A stretch of 64,000 nucleotides of DNA from Cordilura impudica (GCA_963682025.1 OY821517.1:57335716-57399715), one strand, 5' to 3'. Shown: positions 1-11,016, counted from the first letter of the stretch. The notes: generated by a model not told the origin, from the letters alone. Made by a program: numbers and translations.

Positions 1-536
1 TCTTGAAAATCGATAAGAAGTTGTTAGAGTTCTGTGGAGACTATGGGTTAGTAGTTCTAAATGTAACCAGAGTAACCAGAGGGGATGAGGTCAGAAATTT
101 CACTTTTATAAGTGGAGTTGGTGAGTCGGTAAACGACATACATATGTGCAGTCTCACAAGAACTTATTGGAAAAGTGAATGATCAAATTTGGCCTGACCA
201 CATGCCAGTATGCCCACAGCTAAAAATTAAAGTACACAAGTGCAGAAATAGAAATATACTTTTATCAAAACTACAGTGGAAGGAGCATCCAAAATGCGCT
301 GACCAACTTAAGAAAAACTAAGGAGCAAAAAGGCTTGCTTGAGCTTGAAGATATATTAAATGTGATTCGCAAATCTAAAAGTCAGAATGATAAATATCAG
401 GTTTTTACTGCCCAAAATAAGTGGTTTGACTGGAAATGCTCTAACGCCAGAAAAATACCTTTTGATTTATTGAAAAATTACAAACAAAATATGAACCCTG
501 AAGCCAAAAGCAAGTACTTAAAGGCAAATGAAAAGT
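1..536 (+). pseudogene. Non-LTR retrotransposon A, endonuclease end and linker
   Basis: The oldest layer at the left edge. Bases 7-180 read as the C-terminal part of an apurinic-like endonuclease (EEP fold): LLEFCGDYGLVVLN, then NFTFISGVGESVND. After a frame change comes DQIWPDHMPV (about 179-210), matching the SDHxP catalytic-histidine motif of non-LTR endonucleases. Bases 335-536 hold the linker towards the reverse transcriptase (SNARKIPFDLLKNYK...KANEK). The frame stops being coherent at 537, where Jockey-1 begins, and resumes at 4851 with KYEYKTVC. The 5' part lies outside the window. Clade uncertain (I/R1/Jockey-like). It is a dead copy with frameshifts. Confidence 0.75.
523..536. repeat. 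Target-site duplication of Jockey-1, left copy
   Basis: GGCAAATGAAAAGT, identical to 4837-4850. The two copies flank the minus-strand Jockey-1 exactly. Removing 537-4850 joins KANEK to YEYKTVC in element A. Confidence 0.9.
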
Positions 537-837
537 TTTTCAATTTTTCAATTATATATTCTTCCTTTATTTACATATTTTAACAAATTTGATATTTACA
601 TATGAGATCTTATCTTTACATAGATATTTCAACAAATAATATATAGGATCTAAAGACATTAAATAGTTTTTATTTTATTTTTAATGATTTTTAAAGGAAA
701 ATGGGAGGAAAAAACCTTTATATGATTTAATAAATTCAAATACTATCTGAAAATATCTATATGCTTATAGAAGGTTTATTAGAAATAATAGACCTCTATA
801 AGCATATAATTTTCAATTTGGTGATTTCTTTTTAATA

Positions 838-3507
838 TTACGTTACTTCTCTACATTCTCTTATCAGTGGGTAAGAGGAATTTTCAATTTTGGCAAAATA
901 ATTGTTGTTAATCCTTGTTATGAAATCGATAATTTTTTCATAACCTGTTTCTTCATGAAGAAGATTTGTAGGATACCTCCAGGGCTTTTTATTTATCATT
1001 TTAAGACATTTGTTTTGTATAATTTGTAAGCGTTTTAGGTGGCAGTTGGCAGCGTCACTCCAAATAGGACACGCGTATGTTAATATTGGCCTTATAACAC
1101 TTTTGAATAGGAGATTTTTGTTTTTGGGGTTTAGAAATGACCTTCTATTTAGAAGTGGCCATAATGCTTTAAATGATTTTATAGCTTTTTGGCACGTAGC
1201 CATAATATGTTGTTTAAAAGTAAGCTTTTTGTCCAAGACAACTCCGAGATATTTGACATGATTAACTACATTTATGGTATTATTTCCAATATGAAGATGA
1301 CGTCTTGGTAATCTTTTGGGAGATTTGTTGAACGGAAAAATAATTGCTTGGGTCTTGTTTGGATTAATTTTGATCTTTCATTTGTGAAAATATTTACTGC
1401 AATTTACAAGTCCCTTTTCCATTTTCTTCAGGAGTGCACTTGTAAGTTTGTTTGAAGAAATTAACGCAGTATCATCTGCGTAGTAAGCAATTTTCATATA
1501 TTTCGGGACTTTGAAATCGGATGTATATATCGAGTAAAGCAATGGCGACAAGACTGATCCTTGAGGTAACCCTGTGGTAATGGTTTTTGGAGATGATGTT
1601 TCATTAGTAATCGCAACTTTAAAGCTTCTGCCGTGAATGAAATCTGAAATAAGTTTGCATAAATATTTTGGTACATTTGCATCAAGAAGTTTAAATACTA
1701 GGCCATTATGCCAAACGGTGTCAAACGCTTTTTCGATATCCAACAATATTAGACCCGTTGAACGTTTATTGTTTTTATTGCTGATTATTTGATTTTTAAT
1801 TCTGTTTATTTGGTGAGTAGTGCTATGCCCTTTTTTAAATCCAAATTGTTCTTTAGCAACAATAGAATTGGTCGTTACAAATTCACTAAGACGAGAATGT
1901 AGAATTTTTTCAAATATTTTACCAAAGTTACTTAATAGACTAATAGGTCTATAGCTATTTGGGTTATTTTTTGGCTTACTAGGTTTGTTGATAGCTATAA
2001 CCTTAGCGTTTTTGAAATGGTTTGGGAAATAGTTGAGTTTGATGCAGCTGTTAAATATTATAACCAGTAATTTTAGAGCTTTGAGTGGTAGTTTCTTTAA
2101 GAGCAGGTTGGGAACATTGTCAAAACCAGGAGATTTTGAGGGTTTTATTAATGAGACAATATTCATTATTTCTTCTACAGACGTATAAATTGCTGACTCA
2201 GAAGTGGGATTTTCCTTCTTAAAATTATTTACTGTTGAATTTATTACTATATCCGCTGAGTGGTTGTAATTCGAAGTGAGGTTATTTGCTTTGACAAATG
2301 TATTTGCCAGGACTTCAGCCTTGTCCTTATCAGATGTTATCCTTGTATTTCCAACCTCAAGGTGAGAGATTTGATTTTTTCCTTTTCCTCGCAAGTTCCT
2401 GCTTATTCTCCAAAATGATTTATCACCTGGTTTTAAATTGGATAATAATTGACACGATTTGTTATTGCGTTCCGAATTAATTCTTTTATCAATCATGTTA
2501 CTTAGAAACTTAGTACATTGATTATAAAAAGTTTGCTCGGCTATATTTGAAGATCGTTGGCTTTTTCTTTTAAAGCTTCTTCTTAGTTTAATATATTTCA
2601 CAGTACTTTCTGGTAATGTGTAATTATTTTGTTGGGTTATTTTAGGTGTAGACGCATCCCTTGCTTCGAAGACTACATTTATAAATTTTTGTATTTCCTG
2701 ATCAATTACTACCTTGGTATTGTATATATCCGAATTTAATGTGATTTTATTTTTTAAAAAATTCATATAAATGTTCCAGTTGGTTGCACTATAATCATAA
2801 TAGTTGAGGTCAACCTGCGAGGCCACTGATCTTTTAAGTGTACACATAATGGGACGATGGTCTGATGGTATTTCGTAATCCATTGTCTTTACGTCTATAT
2901 TTAAAGCGGTATTGCTTAAAATAATATCGACTGTGGATGCTTCGCGATTGTGTTGATGGGGGAATAGGGTTGGACTATTAGGATAGTGTATAAAAAAATT
3001 GCTTGATTGCTGTAGATTGTTGAGTGCTATTCCTGCAGTATTATTTGAACGGCAATTCCAAGAGCAATGTTTGGCATTTAGGTCACCAAAAACTATGTAT
3101 TCTTTGGTGGAAGGTGTTAGGTTCAAGATATCAGCACAGAAGTTATGGGTATATCTTGGTGAATATAACGAAGATACAACAATAGGTCTATTATTTATAA
3201 TAACTTCAATTGATATATTTTCGATTGATGAAGTGTTTGATATAAAGAGGTTTTTATGAGCGACAGATTTATGAATTAACAGAGCTACTCCTCCTCCTCT
3301 AGCATCTGTTCTGTCACTTCTATATAAATAATAATTTTTAAAAAAGGGTCTATGATTTTCTGAAAAAAATGTTTCATTCAAAGACGCAATTTTAATATTT
3401 TCTCTTTCAATTAGTATTTCAAATTGTTTTAATTTAGAAAAGTTTGAAATGCCATTAGCATTCAAGTGAATCATTTTGAATTCGTTTAAATTATTAGTAT
3501 AATCCAT
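838..3507 (-). pseudogene. Jockey-1 ORF2: endonuclease/reverse transcriptase with one premature TGA
   Basis: An 890-codon frame, open except for TGA at 1378-1380 (codon 710). Endonuclease at residues ~1-225: HLNANGIS, SLNETFF, GDLNAKHCSWNC and SDHRPIM give the expected catalytic Asn, Glu, Asp and His. Reverse transcriptase at ~400-715: SPGFDNVPNLLLKKLP, SYRPISLLSNFGKIFE, DIEKAFDTVWHNG, GLPQGSVLSPLLYSIY and the active-site AYYADDTA. After the stop the same frame continues KIKINPNKTQ and KYLGVVLDKKLT to the C-terminus. The TGA replaces a Trp that the family normally has in the KWxIKxN motif, so a single G-to-A change explains it. The ATG overlaps the end of ORF1 by 14 bp. Confidence 0.92.
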
Positions 3508-4660
3508 GGGCGTATTTTACCATTGACATTACAACTTTGATTTGTTGTACTTTTGAAGTGCACCTATGCAAATCATCCATAGCTGTAGTAAAAATATCAA
3601 AAAGCTCATCAATGCTAAATAAATCGTTGTTTGTTTTCAGCTGGTTAGCATATGTAGCTTTGCTGTTATTATTGATGTTATTGTTAAAATTTGTGTTGTT
3701 GTTTCTTAAATTAGGGAAATCTCCCACATTAAATTGAAATGAGTTATTTTGTTGTTGTCTGCTTTTATTCGGACTTTTAGAAGTAACTCTTGTTCTAGTT
3801 TCCAAATAGAGAGAACGTAACGGACAGTTGATATCGTTTGCAGAGTGATCAGTTCTCTCTTTTCCTTGTTTTTTGCAATTAAAGGAAGTAAAAACAGCTG
3901 GCCTTTTTTCATTTGTGTTAAACGGACACATACTTGTATGATGTTGTTCTGCACATATCATACATGCAGCACTTCGATGGCAATGTTCACCGCCATGGCC
4001 ATACATCAAGCAGTTCCAGCATTGAGTTGGTTTGTTCTTGGATTTCGTTTTGTATTTTTTCCAAGAAATTATAATGTTAGAAATTGTTCGTACATTTTTT
4101 AAAGCAGTTGGATTAAAATTTTTACGAACAAATTGAACTTTATAAACTGCATTATTGTTTGAACTGAATTTGGTGACTATTTCAGTTACGGAAGAGGGGG
4201 ATAGGTTGTAGTTTTTTAGCTCCTTGGAGATTTCCTCAGAGCTTATGCGGGGTAAACCGTGTAAAAAGGTGGTGTATAACCTATTTTCTTTGGAGCCATA
4301 AGAATGAAACTCCATCTTATTCTCTTTAAGTATTTGTTTGTAGCATTCGTACATTTTATTACTAGGAGCAAAAATTTTGGTACCAATTGAAGTACGTTTG
4401 AAAATGCAATCCTTATCAAGCAGCTTTTGTAATTCTGTAAATGAAGCGTTAGCTTCTACAACAATCGGTGGAGGTTTGTGTTCCTTAACATCGTTAATAT
4501 TTGATACGGGAGTTACGTCCATATCATTGAGGCCAGCAAGCAGGCTAAATCTGTTGCTTGAAGTTGAAGCCATGTTCGGGTTAACAAAACCCGGAGGAAG
4601 TTTTGTCATCTTCTTATTCACAAGCTTTCTTTTTGATGAAGACTTGGCCCCTCGGGCCAT
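3494..4660 (-). CDS. Jockey-1 ORF1: gag-like nucleic-acid-binding protein
   Basis: An intact 388-residue ORF, the usual size for Jockey-clade ORF1. A basic N-terminus (residues ~1-20) is followed by a Ser/Asn-rich region and a gag core containing YTTFLHGLPRISSEEI. Near residues 210-260 are zinc knuckles CWNCLMYGHGGEHC (CX2CX4HX4C) and CMICAEQHHTSMC, then an Asn-rich tail. Such proteins bind the element RNA and form the ribonucleoprotein needed for retrotransposition. The stop overlaps the ORF2 start by 14 bp, so ORF2 is probably translated by reinitiation (inference). The start is the first ATG after the 5' UTR. Confidence 0.9.
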   Translation of the reverse strand: MARGAKSSSKRKLVNKKMTKLPPGFVNPNMASTSSNRFSLLAGLNDMDVTPVSNINDVKEHKPPPIVVEANASFTELQKLLDKDCIFKRTSIGTKIFAPSNKMYECYKQILKENKMEFHSYGSKENRLYTTFLHGLPRISSEEISKELKNYNLSPSSVTEIVTKFSSNNNAVYKVQFVRKNFNPTALKNVRTISNIIISWKKYKTKSKNKPTQCWNCLMYGHGGEHCHRSAACMICAEQHHTSMCPFNTNEKRPAVFTSFNCKKQGKERTDHSANDINCPLRSLYLETRTRVTSKSPNKSRQQQNNSFQFNVGDFPNLRNNNTNFNNNINNNSKATYANQLKTNNDLFSIDELFDIFTTAMDDLHRCTSKVQQIKVVMSMVKYAHGLY

Positions 4661-4836
4661 CTCAAAATTTATATTCCTGTTTTAAGCTGGATTGTTTACC
4701 ACGTGAGTTCAAATGAGATCAAGAATAGACAATTGCAAAAACAAAAATATACACTTGTTTTTAATTTTAAATAGTTGTACTCTAAGCGCTTTGATTTTTT
4801 ACACAACCGTTCGTAAAGAGAGTTAGATTCCAACTG

Positions 4837-4850
4837 GGCAAATGAAAAGT
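4837..4850. repeat. Target-site duplication of Jockey-1, right copy
   Basis: Second GGCAAATGAAAAGT. Element A's reading frame continues immediately after it. Confidence 0.9.
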
Positions 4851-5072
4851 ACGAGTATAAAACAGTATGCAAAATAAGAAAAGATGAATATTATTAAGAG
4901 GTAGAGATAAAACTAAACCAAGTAGATGATAGTAAATCTTGGTGGAAACTAGCAAACGAGATTAGAAACCAAAATTTTCAAGAGATACCTAATATACCAT
5001 CATCAGAGTTTATGTCATACTTTAGGACACTACTGAACCCACAGCAAATCTCGAGTGTCATACAATACACGG
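4851..5072 (+). pseudogene. Element A: region between endonuclease and RT
   Basis: Continues the frame from position 536: YEYKTVCKIRKDEYY, an in-frame stop, then QVDDSKSWWKLANEIRN and EFMSYFRTLLNP. This is the region that precedes the RT domain in many non-LTR elements. It ends where a minus-strand Jockey scrap is inserted. Confidence 0.65.
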
Positions 5073-5074
5073 CC

Positions 5075-5320
5075 TCTTGGGGTAATAATGCGTGACCCCC
5101 AGAATGTGTGCTTGGCACTATATAGATTCGAAGTAAGTTCTGAATTGATTACTTGTAATTGTATATCTTGGGGAAGCATAAATTGATGAAATCACTAGAT
5201 TTGTACCAAACTCTTCTACACAAATTGTACAGGCTTGAAGATAATCCACACAGAGATCGCTCATAAGATTATGTTTTATACGAACTTTAATAAGAATGCC
5301 ATTATGCCGCCCCATATCAA
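5075..5320 (-). pseudogene. Short Jockey-like endonuclease fragment
   Basis: A 65-residue minus-strand reading (5118-5315) contains GRHNGILIKVRIKHN and VISSIYASPRYTI, which match the central part of a Jockey-type endonuclease. It interrupts element A just before the RT domain. No ends or duplications could be defined. Confidence 0.55.
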
Positions 5321-5324
5321 ACAG

Positions 5325-5895
5325 ATATAGATTTAGATCATAATCATAATCAGAAATCTACCAGACACTTACAAAGGCCAAGACAGATAAAGTTCCAGGG
5401 GAAGATAGAATTCCTTACGAATTTTTCAAAAATGCGCCGAATGAGCTAATTATTGAACTTGCAAAGGCTTACAATATGATGTATAATAATATGCAAGCGG
5501 ATGTATCATTCGTGACCAGCATAATATTTCCAATCTTTAAAAAAGGAGATATAAATGAACCCAGTAATTACAGAGGCATATCGTTTATGAATTGTATAGC
5601 CAAAATATTGATGGGTGTCATATCAGAAAGACTATATAACTGGGTAGATCCACACAAACTCCTATCTGAATATCAAGCGCGTTTAAGAAAAAATTATTCC
5701 ACAGTAGACAATATATATAATTTAAAAACAATTGTACACCTAAAATTTAAAGAAAAGAGAAAAGTCTACGCAAATTTTTGGGATTTCAAAGCAGCGTTTG
5801 ATAAGGTCGTTAGAAAATCTTTGATGTTTAAACTGCATGCAATAGGGGTGTCTACAAAAAAGGAAAACTGCCTGGAAAATTTATATAAAAACATA
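5325..5895 (+). pseudogene. Element A: N-terminal reverse transcriptase domain
   Basis: After a short frameshifted start (ALTKAKTDKVPGEDRIPYEF; DKVPGxDxIP is the RT entry motif) the open frame 5476-5901 gives SIIFPIFKKGDINEP, NYRGISFMNCIAKI, LSEYQARLRKNYSTVDNIY and ANFWDFKAAFDKV, covering RT motifs 0-3. The finger motif is FWDFKAAFD where the family usually has DFKAAFD. The frame breaks at about 5896 where an RNase H-type non-LTR element is inserted, and RT motif 4 is found again at 7720. Confidence 0.8.
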
Positions 5896-5916
5896 AGATA
5901 AGATAAGATAAGATAA
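5893..5916. repeat. (GATAA)n tail of the minus-strand non-LTR element
   Basis: Four to five tandem ATAAG units on the plus strand, at the 3' end of the minus-strand element at 5917-7696. A simple-repeat 3' tail instead of poly(A) is known in the I and LOA groups. Confidence 0.65.
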
Positions 5917-7696
5917 GGAAGGCTAAACGCACTGCGAACAATTTGATTTTTTGTGCAGCCCATGGTTGTCCTAAAGATTAAGGCTTCTTATGAAGCCAAT
6001 TACCCTATTGGGGGGATACAATGTATCCTCCAAGTGCAAGGATTCTCTTACCACTTAGTCTTGGACATTCACAGAGAATATGTTCTGCTGTTTCCACCTC
6101 CTGCTCGCAGAACCTACATGTGTCTATAGCAGATTGTCCTTTCATTCCTAGATGATATCTAAGATTGCAGTGTCCTGTAAAGAATCCCGTCAAGGTCCTT
6201 AAGTCCTTTTTATCAAGAGTAAGTAGTCTTTCCGATTGAACACTGGATAGAGTTATGAATCTCTTGGCCTGCCGTTGACCTGGACTTTTGTCCCACTGTT
6301 CAGCAATTTGTGATTTTCTCCACTCCCTCATTTTTTCCTTAATGTGTCCCATTGGAACACCACAGAAAGGTTCCGGACCGATGAAAGGACGACGAGCCCC
6401 TCGATTGGCTAGGCAATCGGCCCTTTCTTTCCCTACATGTCCTTCATGTTCCGGAATCCAGCATAGAGATAATTTGTTGCATCTACCTAATTCGTTTAGC
6501 CTTCGATGCACTCCCGCACCAGTTTGGACATCACTTTGTAGGCCATTATTGCCTTAAGTGCAGCCTGACAGTCGGATAGTATATAAATGAGTGCCCTTTT
6601 TGTCTTTCTTCTGAGACGTTCAGTCAAGCATGTAAAAATAGCGAAGACCTCCGCTTGGAAAATGGATGGGTATTTACCCATGGGTAAGGCACGTTGAAAA
6701 TTGGGACCAAATATGCCCGTGCCCGTGTCCCCATTTGTTTGTTTTGAGCCATCTGTGAACCACACATGTGAACCTTGCTCCGGTTCCCAGGTCCCACTGG
6801 TCCATGTGCTCCGTTCCAATGGTTTCAAATTCCCTGATGAATATATTTTTTGGTAACATTCTGTCCGTGACTCTCGCCACCGGGTCGTGGATGAAGAGCC
6901 TCGCGACTCTCATGTGACCCTTTAGGCCACCGTCCTTCATGCTACCAAAATCCTGGAGTCGTACGGCACTCATGCACGAATCTTCAATGATCGAAATATG
7001 CAATGGTGTAATTTTAAGCACGATGCCGATAGCATCGGTTGGACACGTTCTGTTCGCCCCTCTGATACCAATACAGGCAATGCGGCACACCTTGTTCAGG
7101 ATTACTTTTGCTTTGGTTTGCTCAACCTTCGGCCACCATGCAAGGGCCGAGTAGGTAATCATTGGTTGCACAATAGTTTCAAACGACCAGTAGATCATGT
7201 GGGGCTTTAAGCCCAATGTTCTACCAAATAGTCTTTGACAGGCGTATAAAGCCCTGGTAGCCTTTTTGGTAATTTGATCTAAGTGGCTGTTCCATGTGAG
7301 GGATTTATCCAGGGTGACTCCAAGATATTTGACCTCGTCCGAGAACCCTATTGTCAAGCCGTTCAGACTTGGTTCCATAAGGTTGCACCTTCTTCGTTTA
7401 GTGAAGGGTATCAGTAAGGTTTTTGATGGGTTCATAGATAGCCCCTTTCTCTCACACCAATTGAGGGTATAATTCAGAGCCTGTTGCATACGCTCCGATA
7501 TTGTGCTCTCGGAGACAGAGATAACAAGATCGTCTGCGTAGCCTAAGGCCCTGAATCCTAATTCATTAAGTTCCCCCAGCAGCTCATCTATGACCAAGGT
7601 CCAAAGCAGTGGCGATAGAATGCCTCCCTGAGGCCAACCCCTAATGGCACTTATGGTATATATAAAACATATTCTATACTCTACTGTCTGGAACGG
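5917..7696 (-). pseudogene. 5'-truncated LOA/I-like non-LTR element: RT, RNase H, zinc knuckle
   Basis: The minus strand starts inside the RT (RGWPQGGILSPLLWTLVI, then GYADDLVISV at ~7530) and runs through the thumb (VKYLGVTLDKSLTW). At about 6830 it shifts frame into RNase H: HVWFTDGSKQTNGDTGTG (Asp), IFQAEVFAI (Glu), LIYILSDCQAA (Asp) and WIPEHEGHVGKERAD (His/Asp). The last ORF, 6005-6511, ends with a CCHC finger, CRFCEQEVETAEHILCEC. RNase H after RT points to the LOA or I clades. The 5' half (endonuclease, ORF1) is missing, the usual result of incomplete reverse transcription. At least two frameshifts make it non-functional. It sits in element A's RT. Confidence 0.8.
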
Positions 7697-7772
7697 CACA
7701 GAGTTGTCAGAAAAATTTTAAACAGTATCAGGGGTCAAACAAGGCTGCCAGCTATCACCATTGTTGTTCTCA
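7697..7772 (+). pseudogene. Element A: RT motif 4, left of a Helitron insertion
   Basis: Reads TVSGVKQGCQLSPLLFS in frame up to A7772. The Helitron 7773-8150 follows and the frame resumes at T8151 (LYINDLHEELG), so the conserved SPLLFSLYINDL motif is recovered across the junction. Confidence 0.85.
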
Positions 7773-8150
7773 TCTATAACATTAATAGGATAGGCGATTT
7801 CTTGTGACCGATGTTTTGTTCTACCGTTTTATCCCGATTTTGACCAAACGTATATTATTTGAAAGATATTTCTTTTTAGCCGTTTTGCAGATTTACAGAT
7901 TTTAAAATTTTTTCCTTTAGTTTGGGCAAATTGCATTTAAAGTTGCTACTAACGCATACATAAAATTATACAATGCTATGTGTTTGTTTATTAAATTTGT
8001 TAATGTGTTTGTAATAAAAATTAGTTTGTTTTTTTGTGTTGATTTATGAATTGACCATAATTGATTAGCATACTTTTAGGGTTTTTATTTAATGGAAAAA
8101 TAAAATTTCCTATAATTTGCGCTCGAATTTCGAGGGCTGGAATCTGCTAG
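7773..8150 (+). mobile_element. Non-autonomous Helitron (family HelA), copy 1
   Basis: 378 bp. It starts TCTATAACATTAATAGG and ends with hairpin CTCGAATTTCGAG, 11-12 nt, then CTAG. Host A7772 and T8151 flank it without a duplication. TC start, hairpin near the 3' end, CTRR end and A|T target are the hallmarks of Helitrons. It has no coding capacity, so a RepHel protein from elsewhere must have moved it. Related copies lie at 10395, 29833, 47440, 55347 and 55944. Confidence 0.88.
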
Positions 8151-9352
8151 TTATATATAAATGACCTACATGAAGAACTAGGAGATGGATTACTTATTGG
8201 TAATATGAATATAAGATTGTTCTCTTACGCTGACGATATCGTTCTTATAGCAGATGATGTTAAAGTTCTACAGGATATGATTAACAATTTAGAGAAATAC
8301 TGTAGCTATTGGAACCTCGAAGTAAATCTATTAAAATCTAAGATTATGGTTTTCAGAAAAGGTGGAAGGATAGCCAAAAATTAAAAATGGACTTACAAAG
8401 GAACAGAAATAGAAAATGTCCCAGAATATTGTTACCTAGGCAGGATACTAACCCGAAAATGTGTATTTACAAAACATGTAGAAAAAAGAAATAATTCGGC
8501 AAAAAATTGTATAAACTCAACATGGAGTAGCTTCCCCATCAAAAATTATATTTTTTTCGATCAAAAACACATCTTTTTAATGCCGTATTTCGGTCCATAC
8601 AATCGTATTGTGGGCAAATATGGGACCATTATTACTTTGAAGAAGTCGATAGCCTGCAAAGGTACTTTATTAAACGTATTCTTAAGCTTCCCAAATTTAC
8701 ACCAACTTATGCTCTTATGCTTGAGTCTGGAATGGATGATGCGCATCTCTACACATTAAGCCTCCATTTGTGTTATATTAAACGTACACTTTTTGAATTC
8801 ACTGATTCTAGACTACCTCATAAGCTCAGTTTACTAGCTTTGGCCAACAATATTTCATGGGTGAAACATTTGAATGATTTGAGTGAAGAACTTAATATAC
8901 AGTGGACACCAAATATAACAGTCGAAGAATGGAACATAAAACAGATGGCATTGATAGAATCTGTAAAAAGTAAAAATAACCAATCTGGAATAAACGAACT
9001 ACAGCAAACAGAATCATTTAAAAATAAATTGGACCCATCAGTGGTACATCAATGTTTCCATCAAAACAACAATCAGGCTAATATCATGTGGATATTCAAG
9101 GCACGCTGTGACCTAATCCAACTCAATGGATCTCGCTATTCAAGAAGAAACGAAAAACGCTGCTCACTGTGTAATACGAAAGAAATTGAAAATATACAAC
9201 ACTTCATTGGTAAATGTCCCGTTTTAAACAACTTTCGACAGTATTGGTTTCGAAAAATAACAATATCAGAGGAAGAATTAGTTAGAATTTTAAATGGTGA
9301 AAACAACTGGCAGTACATAATCAAAAAAAAAACATCTCTTTTTACCGGCTAA
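8151..9352 (+). pseudogene. Element A: RT palm/thumb and C-terminal zinc region
   Basis: Continues LYINDLHEELGDG, then the active site RLFSYADDIVLIADD (~8220), LEKYCSYWNLEVN and VPEYCYLGRILTRK, with stops and frame changes near 8380 and 8520. From ~8604 the frame is open again to the stop at 9352: QIWDHYYFEEVDSLQ, KLPKFTPTYALMLESGMD, ending with CSLCNTKEIENIQHFIGKC, a C-terminal CCHC motif seen in several non-LTR clades. This is the 3' end of the ORF that begins left of position 1. Confidence 0.8.
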
Positions 9353-9480
9353 CGACATAATCCCAGCCGTATATTCTTTAAGATATTTATTTTTTGTAAT
9401 GTTATTTAGAAAAAAACAAAACCAAAACACTTTACAATAAAGACCCTGCAGGAAGCCTGGGGTTAAGTGTCCCCAAGTCA
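9353..9480 (+). other. Probable 3' UTR of element A
   Basis: Follows the stop codon and includes an AATAAA at about 9437. The exact 3' end and tail could not be placed. Confidence 0.4.
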
Positions 9481-10394
9481 CTACTTTTGTCTATTATTTT
9501 GTTGACATTGTCAACTAAGCGTCTTCACTATTTACTTTGCTTTATCTGTCAAAAATTTTTAATAGAGAAGTTGGGAGTCTGCTTCTTCTTGATTTCTAAA
9601 GTTTTCTTTGAAAAGCAAGTGTTTGGATGAAAAACTAAAGTTTTAAAACAAGATGTAGAAAACTTGAATATAAATGGTAAATAAAAATATATTTTATAAT
9701 AAATCAAAGAAAAAAGCATTATAAGTAAACGAAGTTATAAAAGAAATTGAAAGAACATTCAAATTTGTATAAGAATATCTGGTTCGAATGTCTACATATG
9801 GTCCCACTAGAACTACATAGTCACTAGTAAATTTCTGGTTCCAATGTCTATATAGGGCCCCATGAGAACTACCTAGTCACTAACTAATCAATAGTAGCAA
9901 TGTCACTAGTGATTTGCAATGACACGTACATGTTAAATGTCTATAGAAAATTACATTGTCTGGGGCATACTTGGTCAGTAGTACTGGTGACAAAGTCAAT
10001 AGTGAATCAGTACTGTTTCATTATTTACATTTCCTGCAGGGGAATTACTACTACTACTACTACTAGTACATATCATCTTGAAAATCTGGATCGCGAACTG
10101 ATCAATCCTTATGAAGCGCTACAAAAAAATCACAAAAGTCCCAGCTTCCTTTAAGAATGGAAAATGGAAGTTAAGCTAAAATAACAAAGAAAATCGAGGT
10201 CTTTTTGTAGAATTTTAAAAAAATAGTCTGAATATTATTATCAGTTCCACAGTTGAGTTGCCACAGCATAGAGCACTGTCTTTTCGCTGTGAGATTAGAG
10301 GCTATTGTGGATTTAAGCCAAAAAAAAAAGTAATGGAATCAGCAACAAAATGCTTTTGAAATTACCCCGAATAGTATTAAAAACAATTGTATTT
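9481..10394. other. Anonymous sequence with small repeats
   Basis: Nothing recognisable as a gene. It contains the imperfect tandem pair at 9778-9889 and a short (TAC)n run at about 10045-10065. The open frame 9900-10154 translates the TAC run as poly-Thr and looks fortuitous. Confidence 0.5.
9778..9889. repeat. Imperfect 56-bp tandem duplication
   Basis: TCTGGTTCGAATGTCTA at 9778 and TCTGGTTCCAATGTCTA at 9834; both units continue through a similar GAACTAC.TAGTCACTA block. Confidence 0.75.
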
Positions 10395-10716
10395 ACTAGC
10401 AGAGCCCAGCCCTCAAAATTCGAGTGCAAATTGTAGGAAATTTTATTTTTTCATTAAATAAAGACCCTAAAGGTATGCTAATCAATTATAACCAATTCAC
10501 AAAAAAACACAAAAAAGCAAACTCATTTTTATTCCAAACACATTAACAAATTTAATAAACACACATAGCATTGTACAATGCATGTGTTAGTAGCAACTTT
10601 AAATGCAATTTACTCAAAATAAAGGAAAAAATTTAAAAATCTGTAAATCTGCAAAACGGCTAAAAAGAAATACCTTTCAAATAATATACGTTTGGTCAAA
10701 ATCGGGATAAAACGGT
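10395..10716 (-). mobile_element. HelA Helitron, copy 2 (truncated)
   Basis: Reverse orientation: CTAGCAGAG...CCAGCCCTCAAAATTCGAG, the 3' hairpin end, starts after A10394. The body matches the other HelA copies up to ATCGGGATAAAACGGT and then joins family B; the TC end is missing. Confidence 0.8.
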
Positions 10717-11008
10717 GGCGGGTCGATTTAAAAATCGCCCAAGTGACAAGGAAAATCGTATTCTAAGGATCACATTAAAAAACTTTGCCCGAGGCACCAT
10801 ACCTCTAAATCGAATTTGGATGTCCCGACTTTTGATCTGTCTGTCTCACTTTGACCCATTTAGAGTGCCCCAATCGAGTCCAAATGTATGATCGACCCCC
10901 ACTACTTTGGTGGCCGTCCCACCCATGACAGTGGAACCCCTGGGGGTTCCCCACACAAAAATTTCAAAAAATCAAAATTTTTTTCTTGGAATTGGGCTGA
11001 CTATATTT

Positions 11009-11016
11009 GATTTAAT
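11009..11016. repeat. 8-bp target-site duplication of foldback MITE, left
   Basis: GATTTAAT, repeated at 11871-11878. The family-B sequence continues across when one copy and the insert are removed (TTTGATTTAATATTAAAA). Confidence 0.85.

Larger units (their letters stand above)
537..4836 (-). mobile_element. Jockey-1: full-length Jockey-clade non-LTR retrotransposon
   Basis: A 4.3-kb element on the minus strand with, in order, a 5' UTR of about 176 bp (4661-4836), ORF1 (gag), ORF2 (endonuclease plus reverse transcriptase), a 3' UTR and a short A-rich 3' end (T-rich on the plus strand from 537). It is bounded by the 14-bp direct repeats at 523-536 and 4837-4850. Both ORFs are nearly free of damage; the only clear lesion is one in-frame TGA in ORF2. 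This implies a recent, full-length insertion. Such elements carry an internal Pol II promoter at the 5' end and use target-primed reverse transcription; no promoter motif was verified here. Confidence 0.9.

Noticed and set aside
9900..10154. 84-codon open frame
   Set aside because: Contains a poly-Thr stretch made by the TAC microsatellite and no recognisable domain.
10717..10717. Family B copy 1 inserted at the TA of HelA copy 2
   Set aside because: The left joint suggests it (ACGGT next to the B end), but the Helitron remainder is not found after the right end at 12270, so a deletion or rearrangement must be invoked.
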